From contig OY720103.1 in the NCBI GenBank assembly GCA_963082875.1, forward strand, positions 1,240,001 to 1,304,000: a stretch of 64,000 nucleotides of DNA, given 5' to 3'. Position numbers and translations under genes: made by a program. Shown piece by piece: positions 36,001 through 47,152 of this stretch. The notes under the pieces were generated by a model. That model was given only the letters and a program-made list of their open reading frames with translations. It was not told where the DNA came from and ran no database searches. Every line of letters begins with the position of its first letter. Positions within the stretch are counted from its first letter, which is position 1. Source of the DNA: Corella eumyota. Taxonomy: Eukaryota; Chordata; Ascidiacea; Phlebobranchia; Corellidae.

Positions 36001-39000
36001 TGACCTAATTAAACCCAGAATAAAAATTTCCTGTAACTTTTGTTTTACTGAAAATTTTTGCGAAACGTTTTATCTTGAATGTTAGTTAGGTCAATGCGCG
36101 TCTAATAAAATATAAAATTTTAGGTTTTGAGACTTCATCAATTTTTAATAAAAGTGTCATAACTTTTATGAATATTAATATTTTCAAAAAATATTTTGTA
36201 AACACGTTTATTGGACCCGTGCAGTTCCAACAGAACAATTATTTTTCGATTTAAAATTTTTTAATTTTTTTAAAAAAATTTGTATTCAATATCATTGGCC
36301 AAAAATATCACGTGACCTAATTCAACCCAGAATAAAAATTTGCTGTAACTTTTGTTTTACTGAAAATTTTTGCGAAATGTTTTATCTTAAATGTTAGTTA
36401 GGCCAATGCGCGTCTAATAAAATATAAAATTTTAGGTTTTGAGACTTCATCAAGTTTTAATAAAAGTGTCATAACTTTTATGAATATTAATATTTTCAAA
36501 AAATATTTTGTAAACACGTTTATTGGACCCGTGCAGTTTCAACAGAACGATTATATTTTGATTTAAAATTTTTCAATTTTTTTTTAAAAATTTGTATTCA
36601 ATAGCATTGGCCAAAAATATCACGTGACCTAATTAAACCCAGAATAAAAATTTGCTGTAACTTTTGTTTTACTGAAAATTTTTGCGAAATGTTTTATCTT
36701 GAATGTTAGTTAGGTCAATGCGCGTCAAATAAAATATAAAATTTTAGGTTTTGAGACTTCATCAATTTTTAATAAAAGTGTCATAACTTTTATGAACATT
36801 AATATTTTCAAAAAATATTTTGTAAACACGTTTATTGGACCCGTGCAGTTCCAACAGAACAATTATTTTTCGATTTAAAATTTTTTAATTTTTTTAAAAA
36901 AATTTGTATTCAATATCATTGTCCAAAAATATCACGTGACCTAATTAAACCCAGAATAAAAATTTGCTGTAACTTTTGTTTTACTGAAAGTTTTTGCGAA
37001 ATGTTTTATCTTAAATGTTAGTTAGGTCAATGCGCGTCTAATAAAATATAAAATTTTAGTTTTGAGACTTCATCAATTTTTAATAAAAGTGTCATAACTT
37101 TTATGTATATTAATATTTTTAAAAAATATTTTGTAAACACGTTTATTGGACCCGTGCGATTCCAGCAGAACAATTATTTTTCGATTTAAAATTTTTTAAT
37201 TTTTTTCAAAAAATTTGTATTCAATATCATTGGCCAAAAATATCACGTGACCTAATTAAACCCAGAATAAAAATTTGCTGTAACTTTTGTTTTACTGAAA
37301 ATTTTTGCGAAACGTTTTATCTTGAATGTTAGTTAGGTCAATGCGCGTCTAATAAAATATAAAATTTTAGGTTTTGAGACTTCATCAATTTTTAATAAAA
37401 GTGTCATAACTTTTATGAATATTAATATTTTCAAAAAATATTTTGTAAACACGTTTATTGGACCCGTGCAGTTCCAACAGAACAATTATTTTTCGATTTA
37501 AAATTTTTTAATTTTTTTAAAAAAATTTGTATTCAATATCATTGGCCAAAAATATCACGTGACCTAATTCAACCCAGAATAAAAATTTGCTGTAACTTTT
37601 GTTTTACTGAAAATTTTTGCGAAATGTTTTATCTTAAATGTTAGTTAGGCCAATGCGCGTCTAATAAAATATAAAATTTTAGGTTTTGAGACTTCATCAA
37701 GTTTTAATAAAAGTGTCATAACTTTTATGAATATTAATATTTTCAAAAAATATTTTGTAAACACGTTTATTGGACCCGTGCAGTTTCAACAGAACGATTA
37801 TATTTTGATTTAAAATTTTTCAATTTTTTTTTAAAAATTTGTATTCAATAGCATTGGCCAAAAATATCACGTGACCTAATTAAACCCAGAATAAAAATTT
37901 GCTGTAACTTTTGTTTTACTGAAAATTTTTGCGAAATGTTTTATCTTGAATGTTAGTTAGGTCAATGCGCGTCAAATAAAATATAAAATTTTAGGTTTTG
38001 AGACTTCATCAATTTTTAATAAAAGTGTCATAACTTTTATGAACATTAATATTTTCAAAAAATATTTTGTAAACACGTTTATTGGACCCGTGCAGTTCCA
38101 ACAGAACAATTATTTTTCGATTTAAAATTTTTTAATTTTTTTAAAAAAATTTGTATTCAATATCATTGTCCAAAAATATCACGTGACCTAATTAAACCCA
38201 GAATAAAAATTTGCTGTAACTTTTGTTTTACTGAAAATTTTTGCGAAATGTTTTATCTTAAATGTTAGTTAGGTCAATGCGCGTCTAATAAAATATAAAA
38301 TTTTAGTTTTGAGACTTCATCAATTTTTAATAAAAGTGTCATAACTTTTATGAATATTAATATTTAAAAAAAATATTTTGTAAACACGTTTATTGGACCC
38401 GTGCGGTCCCAGCAGAACAATTATTTTTCGATTTAAAATTTTTAATTTTTTTCAAAAAATTTGTATTAAATAGCATTGGCCAAAAATATCACGTGACCTA
38501 ATTAAACCCAGAATAAAAATTTGCTGTAACTTTTGTTTTACTGAAAATTTTTGCGAAATGTTTTATCTTAAATGTTAGTTAGGCCAATGCGCGTCTAATA
38601 AAATAACTTTTATGAATATTAATATTTTCAAAAAATATTTTGTAAACACGTTTATTGGACCCGTGCGGTTCCAACAGAACAATTATATTTTGATTTAAAA
38701 TTTTTCAATTTTTTTTTAAAAATTTGTATTCAATAGCATTGGCCAAAAATATCACTTGACCTAATTAAACCCAGAATAAAAATTTGCTGTAACTTTTGTT
38801 TTACTGAAAATTTTTGCGAAATGTTTTATCTTGAATGTTAGTTAGGTCAATGCGCGTCTAATAAAATATAAAATTTTAGGTTTTGAGACTTCATCAATTT
38901 TTAATAAAAGTGTTATAACTTTTATGAACATTAATATTTTCAAAAAATATTTTGTAAACACGTTTATTGGACCCGTGCAGTTCCAACAGAACAATTATTT

Positions 39001-39340
39001 TTCGAATTAAAATTTTTCAATTTTTTTAAAAAAATTTGTATTCAATAGCATTGGCCAAAAATATCACGTGACCTAATTAAACCCAGAATAAAAATTTGCT
39101 GTAACTTTTGTTTTACTGAAAATTTTTGCGAAATGTTTTATCTTGAATGTTAGTTAGGTCAATGCGCGTCTAATAAAATATAAAATTTTAGGTTTTGAGA
39201 CTTCATCAATTTTTAATAAAAGTGTCATAACTTTTATGAATATTAATATTTTCAAAAAATATTTTGTAAACACGTTTATTGGACCCGTGCGGTCCCAGCA
39301 GAACAATTATTTTTTGATTTAAAATTTTTAATTTTTTTCA
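33010..39340 (+). repeat. Satellite block A' (copy of 13.5-19.8 kb)
   Basis: Partner of block A at +19,533 bp, near-identical with scattered single changes, for example at 32,984 (GCGCGG) and about 39,003. Its right end passes directly into block B'. Confidence 0.85.
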
Positions 39341-39479
39341 AAAAATTTGTATTCAATAGCATTGGCCAAAAATATCACGTGACCTAATTAAACCCAGAAT
39401 AAAAATTTGCTGTAACTTTTGTTTTACTGAAAATTTTTGCGAAATGTTTTATCTTGAATGTTAGTTAGGTCAATGCGCG

Positions 39480-42400
39480 TCTAATAAAATATAAAATTTT
39501 AGGTTTTGAGACTTCATCAATTTTTAATAAAAGTGTCATAACTTTTATGAATATTAATATTTTTAAAAAATATTTTGTAAACACGTTTATTGGACCCGTG
39601 CGATTCCAGCAGAACAATTATTTTTCGATTTAAAATTTTTTAATTTTTTTCAAAAAATTTGTATTCAATATCATTGGCCAAAAATATCACGTGACCTAAT
39701 TAAACCCAGAATAAAAATTTGCTGTAACTTTTGTTTTACTGAAAATTTTTGCGAAACGTTTTATCTTGATTGTTAGTTAGGTCAATGCGCGTCTAATAAA
39801 ATATAAAATTTTAGGTTTTGAGACTTCATCAATTTTTAATAAAAGTGTCATAACTTTTATGAATATTAATATTTTCAAAAAATATTTTGTAAACACGTTT
39901 ATTGGACCCGTGCAGTTCCAGCAGAACAATTATTTTTCGATTTAAAATTTTTTAATTTTTTTAAAAAAATTTGTATTCAATATCATTGGCCAAAAATATC
40001 ACGTGACCTAATTCAACCCAGAATAAAAATTTGCTGTAACTTTTGTTTTACTGAAAATTTTTGCGAAATGTTTTATCTTAAATGTTAGTTAGGCCAATGC
40101 GCGTCTAATAAAATATAAAATTTTAGGTTTTGAGACTTCATCAAGTTTTAATAAAAGTGTCATAACTTTTATGAATATTAATATTTTCAAAAAATATTTT
40201 GTAAACACGTTTATTGGACCCGTGCAGTTCCAACAGAACGATTATATTTTGATTTAAAATTTTTCAATTTTTTTTTAAAAATTTGTATTCAATAGCATTG
40301 GCCAAAAATATCACGTGACCTAATTAAACCCAGAATAAAAATTTGCTGTAACTTTTGTTTTACTGAAAATTTTTGCGAAATGTTTTATCTTGAATGTTAG
40401 TTAGGTCAATGCGCGTCAAATAAAATATAAAATTTTAGGTTTTGAGACTTCATCAATTTTTAATAAAAGTGTCATAACTTTTATGAACATTAATATTTTC
40501 AAAAAATATTTTGTAAACACGTTTATTGGACCCGTGCAGTTCCAACAGAACAATTATTTTTCGATTTAAAATTTTTCAATTTTTTTCAAAAAATTTGTAT
40601 TCAATAGCATTGGCCAAAAATATCACGTGACCTAATTAAACCCAGAATAAAAATTTGCTGTAACTTTTGTTTTACTGAAAATTTTTGCGAAATGTTTTAT
40701 CTTGAATGTTAGTTAGGTCAATGCGCGTATAATAAAATATAAAATTTTAGGTTTTGAGACTTCATCAATTTTTAATAAAAGTGTCATAACTTTTATGAAT
40801 ATTAATATTTTTAAAAAATATTTTGTAAACACGTTTATTGGACCCGTGCGGTCCCAGCAGAACAATTATTTTTCGATTTAAAGTTTTTAATTTTTTTCAA
40901 AAAATTTGTATTCAATAGCATTGGCCAAAAATATCACGTGACCTAATTAAACCCAGAATAAAAATTTGCTGTAACTTTTGTTTTACTGAAAATTTTTGCG
41001 AAATGTTTTATCTTGAATGTTAGTTAGGTCAATGCGCGTCTAATAAAATATAAAATTTTAGGTTTTGAGACTTCATCAATTTTTAATAAAAGTGTCATAA
41101 CTTTTATGAATATTAATATTTTCAAAAAATATTTTGTAAACACGTTTATTGGACCCGTGCGGTCCCAGCAGAACAATTATTTTTCGATTTAAAATTTTTA
41201 ATTTTTTTCAAAAACATTGTATTCAATAGCATTGGCCAAAAATATCACGTGACCTAATTAAACCCAGAATAAAAATTTGCTGTAACTTTTGTTTTACTGA
41301 AAATTTTTGCGAAATGTTTTATCTTAAATGTTAGTTAGGCCAATGCGCGTCTAATAAAATATAAAATTTTAGGTTTTGAGACTTCATCAATTTTTAATAA
41401 AAGTGTCATAACTTTTATGAATATTAATATTTTCAAAAAATATTTTGTAAACACGTTTATTGGACCCGTGCAGTTCCAACAGAACAATTATATTTTGATT
41501 TAAAATTTTTCAATTTTTTTTTAAAAATTTGTATTCAATAGCATTGGCCAAAAATATCACGTGACCTAATTAAACCCAGAATAAAAATTCGCTGTAACTT
41601 TTGTTTTACTGAAAATTTTTGCAAAATGTTTTATCTTGAATGTTAGTTAGGTCAATGCGCGTCTAATAAAATATAAAATTTTAGGTTTTGAGACTTCATC
41701 AATTTTTAATAAACGTGTCATAACTTTTATGAACATTAATATTTTCAAAAAATATTTTGTAAACACGTTTATTGGACCCGTGCAGTTCCAACAGAACAAT
41801 TATTTTTCGATTTAAAATTTTTCAAATTTTTTAAAAAAATTTCTATTCAATAGCATTGGCCAAAAATATCACGTGACCTAATTAAACCCAGAATAAAAAT
41901 TTGCTGTAACTTTTGTTTTACTGAAAATTTTTGCGAAATGTTTTATCTTGAATGTTAGTTAGGTCAATGCGCGTATAATAAAATATAAAATTTTAGGTTT
42001 TGAGACTTCATCAATTTTTAATAAAAGTGTCATAACTTTTATGAATATTAATATTTAAAAAAAATATTTTGTAAACACGTTTATTGGACCCGTGCGATTC
42101 CAGCAGAACAATTATTTTTCGATTTAAAATTTTTTAATTTTTTTCAAAAAATTTGTATTCAATAGCATTGGCCAAAAATATCACGTGACCTAATTAAACC
42201 CAGAATAAAAATTTGCTGTAACTTTTGTTTTACTGAAAATTTTTGCGAAATGTTTTATCTTGAATGTTAGTTAGGTCAATGCGCGTCTAATAAAATATAA
42301 AATTTTAGGTTTTGAGACTTCATCAATTTTTAATAAAAGTGTCATAACTTTTATGAATATTAATATTTTCAAAAAATATTTTGTAAACACGTTTATTGGA

Positions 42401-44200
42401 CCCGTGCGGTCCCAGCAGAACAATTATTTTTCGATTTAAAATTTTTAATTTTTTTCAAAAAATTTGTATTCAATAGCATTGGCCAAAAATATCACGTGAC
42501 TTAATTAAACCCAGAATAAAAATTTGCTGTAACTTTTGTTTTACTGAAAATTTTTGCGAAATGTTTTATCTTGAATGTTAGTTAGGTCAATGCGCGTCTA
42601 ATAAAATATAAAATTTTAGGTTTTGAGACTTCATCAATTTTTAATAAACGTGTCATAACTTTTATGAACATTAATATTTTCAAAAAATATTTTGTAAACA
42701 CGTTTATTGGACCCGTGCAGTTCCAACAGAACAATTATTTTTCGATTTAAAATTTTTCAAATTTTTTAAAAAAATTTCTATTCAATAGCATTGGCCAAAA
42801 ATATCACGTGACCTAATTAAACCCAGAATAAAAATTTGCTGTAACTTTTGTTTTACTGAAAATTTTTGCGAAATGTTTTATCTTGAATGTTAGTTAGGTC
42901 AATGCGCGTATAATAAAATATAAAATTTTAGGTTTTGAGACTTCATCAATTTTTAATAAAAGTGTCATAACTTTTATGAATATTAATATTTTTAAAAAAT
43001 ATTTTGTAAACACGTTTATTGGACCCGTGCGATTCCAGCAGAACAATTATTTTTCGATTTAAAATTTTTTAATTTTTTTCAAAAAATTTGTATTCAATAG
43101 CATTGGCCAAAAATATCACGTGACCTAATTAAACCCAGAATAAAAATTTGCTGTAACTTTTGTTTTACTGAAAATTTTTGCGAAATGTTTTATCTTGAAT
43201 GTTAGTTAGGTCAATGCGCGTCTAATAAAATATAAAATTTTAGGTTTTGAGACTTCATCAATTTTTAATAAAAGTGTCATAACTTTTATGAATATTAATA
43301 TTTTCAAAAAATATTTTGTAAACACGTTTATTGGACCCGTGCGGTCCCAGCAGAACAATTATTTTTCGATTTAAAATTTTTAATTTTTTTCAAAAAATTT
43401 GTATTCAATAGCATTGGCCAAAAATATCACGTGACTTAATTAAACCCAGAATAAAAATTTGCTGTAACTTTTGTTTTACTGAAAATTTTTGCAAAATGTT
43501 TTATCTTAAATGTTAGTTAGGCCAATGCGCGTCTAATAAAATATAAAATTTTAGGTTTTGAGACTTCATCAATTTTTAATAAAAGTGTCATAACTTTTAT
43601 GAATATTAATATTTTCAAAAAATATTTTGTAAACACGTTTATTGGACCCGTGCAGTTCCAACAGAACAATTATATTTTGATTTAAAATTTTTCAATTTTT
43701 TTTTAAAAATTTGTATTCAATAGCATTGGCCAAAAATATCACGTGACCTAATTAAACCCAGAATAAAAATTTGCTGTAACTTTTGTTTTACTGAAAATTT
43801 TTGCGAAATGTTTTATCTTGAATGTTAGTTAGGTCAATGCGCGTCTAATAAAATATAAAATTTTAGGTTTTGAGACTTCATCAATTTTTAATAAACGTGT
43901 CATAACTTTTATGAACATTAATATTTTCAAAAAATATTTTGTAAACACGTTTATTGGACCCGTGCAGTTCCAACAGAACAATTATTTTTCGATTTAAAAT
44001 TTTTCAATTTTTTTAAAAAAATTTGTATTCAATAGCATTGGCCAAAAATATCACGTGACCTAATTAAACCCAGAATAAAAATTTGCTGTAACTTTTGTTT
44101 TACTGAAAATTTTTGCGAAATGTTTTATCTTGAATGTTAGTTAGGTCAATGCGCGTATAATAAAATATAAAATTTTAGGTTTTGAGACTTCATCAATTTT
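39480..44200 (+). repeat. Satellite block B' (copy of 28.0-32.7 kb)
   Basis: Partner of block B at +11,482 bp. It begins where block A' ends, so 33.0-44.2 kb looks like two older blocks joined end to end. Confidence 0.8.
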
Positions 44201-47152
44201 TAATAAAAGTGTCATAACTTTTATGAATATTAATATTTTTAAAAAATATTTTGTAAACACGTTTATTGGACCCGTGCGATTCCAGCAGAACAATTATTTT
44301 TCGATTTAAAATTTTTTAATTTTTTTCAAAAAATTTGTATTCAATAGCATTGGCCAAAAATATCACGTGACCTAATTAAACCCAGAATAAAAATTTGCTG
44401 TAACTTTTGTTTTACTGAAAATTTTTGCGAAATGTTTTATCTTGAATGTTAGTTAGGTCAATGCGCGTCTAATAAAATATAAAATTTTAGGTTTTGAGAC
44501 TTCATCAATTTTTAATAAAAGTGTCATAACTTTTATGAATATTAATATTTTCAAAAAATATTTTGTAAACACGTTTATTGGACCCGTGCGGTCCCAGCAG
44601 AACAATTATTTTTCGATTTAAAATTTTTAATTTTTTTCAAAAAATTTGTATTCAATAGCATTGGCCAAAAATATCACGTGACCTAATTAAACCCAGAATA
44701 AAAATTTGCTGTAACTTTTGTTTTACTGAAAATTTTTGCGAAATGTTTTATCTTGAATGTTAGTTAGGTCAATGCGCGTCTAATAAAATATAAAATTTTA
44801 GGTTTTGAGACTTCATCAATTTTTAATAAAAGTGTCATAACTTTTATGAATATTAATATTTTCAAAAAATATTTTGTAAACACGTTTATTGGACCCGTGC
44901 GGTCCCAGCAGAACAATTATTTTTCGATTTAAAATTTTTAATTTTTTTCAAAAAATTTGTATTCAATAGCATTGGCCAAAAATATCACGTGACCTAATTA
45001 AACCCAGAATAAAAATTTGCTGTAACTTTTGTTTTACTGAAAATTTTTGCGAAATGTTTTATCTTAAATGTTAGTTAGGCCATTGCGCGTCTAATAAAAT
45101 ATAAAATTTTAGGTTTTGAGACTTCATCAATTTTTAATTAAAGTGTCATAACTTTTATGAATATTAATATTTTCAAAAAATATTTTGTAAACACGTTTAT
45201 TGGACCCGTGCAGTTCCAACAGAACAATTATATTTTAATTTAAAATTTTTCAATTTTTTTTTTTAAATTTGTATTCAATAGCATTGGCCAAAAATATCAC
45301 GTGACCTAATTAAACCCAAAATAAAAATTTGCTGTAACTTTTGTTTTACTGAAAATTTTTGCGAAATGTTTTATCTTGAATGTTATTTAGGTCAATGCGC
45401 GTATAATAAAATATAAAATTTTAGGTTTTGAGACTTCATCAATTTTTAATAAAAGTGTCATAACTTTTATGAATATTAATATTTTTAAAAAATATTTTGT
45501 AAACACGTTTATTGGACCCGTGCGATTCCAGCAGAACAATTATTTTTCGATTTAAAATTTTTTAATTTTTTTCAAAAAATTTGTATTCAATAGCATTGGC
45601 CAAAAATATCACGTGACCTAATTAAACCCAGAATAAAAATTTGCTGTAACTTTTGTTTTACTGAAAATTTTTGCGAAATGTTTTATCTTGAATGTTAGTT
45701 AGGTCAATGCGCGTCTAATAAAATATAAAATTTTAGGTTTTGAGACTTCATCAATTTTTAATAAAAGTGTCATAACTTTTATGAATATTAATATTTTCAA
45801 AAAATATTTTGTAAACACGTTTATTGGACCCGTGCGATTCCAGCAGAACAATTATTTTTCGATTTAAAATTTAAAATTTTTTTTAAAAAATTTGTATTCA
45901 ATAGCATTGGCCAAAAATATCACGTGACCTAATTAAACCCAGAATAAAAATTTGCTGTAACTTTTGTTTTACTGAAAATTTTTGCGAAATGTTTTATCTT
46001 GAATGTTAGTTAGGTCAATGCGCGTCTAATAAAATATAAAATTTTAGGTTTTGAGACTTCATCAATTTTTAATAAAAGTGTCATAACTTTTATGAATATT
46101 AATATTTTCAAAAAATATTTTGTAAACACGTTTATTGGACCCGTGCAGTTCCAACAGAACAATTATTTTTTGATTTAAAATTTTTAAAAAAATTTGTATT
46201 CAATAGCATTGGCCAAAAATATCACGTGACTTATTTAAACCCAGAATAAAAATTTGCTGTAACTTTTGTTTTACTGAAAATTTTTGCGAAATGTTTCATC
46301 TTGAATGTTAGTTAGGTCAATGCGCGTCTAATAAAATATAAAATTTTAGGTTTTGAGACTTCATCATTTTTTAATAAAAGTGTCATAACTTTTATGAATA
46401 TTAATATTTTCAAAAAATATTTTGTACACACGTTTATTGAACCCGTGCGGTTCCAACAAAACAATTATTTTTCAATTTTTTTTTAAAAATTTGTATTCAA
46501 TAGCATTGGCCAAAAATATCACGTGACCTAATTAAACCCAGAATAAAAATTTGCTGTAACTTTTGTTTTACTGAAAATTTTTGCGAAATGTTTTATCTTA
46601 AATGTTAGTTAGGTCAATGCGCGTCTAATAAAATATAAAATTTTAGGTTTTGAGACTTCATCAATTTTTAATAAAAGTGTCATAACTTTTATGAACATTA
46701 ATATTTTCAAAAAATATTTTGTAAACACGTTTATTGGACCCGTGCAGTTCCAACAGAACAATTATTTTTCGATTTAAAATTTTTCAATTTTTTTAAAAAA
46801 ATTTGTATTCAATAGCATTGGCCAAAAATATCACGTGACCTAATTAAACCCAAAATAAAAATTTGCTGTAACTTTTGTTTTACTGAAAATTTTTGCGAAA
46901 TGTTTCATCTTGAATGTTAGTTAGGCCAATGCGCGTCTAATAAAATATGAAACTTTAGGTTTTGAGACTTCATCATTTTTTAATAAAAGTGTCATAACTT
47001 TTATGAATATTAATATTTTCAAAAAATATTTTGTACACACGTTTATTGAACCCGTGCGGTTCCAACAGAACAATTATTTTTCGATTTAAAATTTTTTAAT
47101 TTTTTTCAAAAAATCTGTATTCAATAGCACTGGCCAAAAATATCACGTGACC

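Larger units (their letters stand above)
7829..47152 (+). repeat. Giant 311-312 bp tandem satellite, about 126-127 monomers
   Basis: Head-to-tail copies, each starting near TTAGTTAGGTCAATGCGCG, follow one another at 311-312 bp (for example 7829, 8141, 8453, 8765, 9077, 9388), all in the same orientation. The monomer is roughly three quarters A+T and has no open reading frame. It carries a GCGCG motif, TTTATTGGACCCGTGC, and the E-box-bearing ATCACGTGACC. Variants fall into recurring types: GCAGTTCCAACAGAAC, GCGGTCCCAGCAGAAC, GCGATTCCAGCAGAAC and GCAGTTTCAACAGAACGA. Three monomers (19.0, 24.6 and 38.6 kb) share one internal deletion of about 49 bp. Copies at the right edge (after about 45.1 kb) are more diverged, and the last stops abruptly inside the monomer at 47,152. 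I do not recognise the family. Confidence 0.97.

Noticed and set aside
7829-47152. CRISPR-like array of regular repeats
   Set aside because: The whole 311-bp unit repeats with no unique spacers, and the surrounding genes are eukaryotic. It is a satellite.
7829-47152. Tandem gene family or ribosomal RNA repeat
   Set aside because: The monomer has no sustained open frame, no rRNA or tRNA motifs, and is too AT-rich and short.
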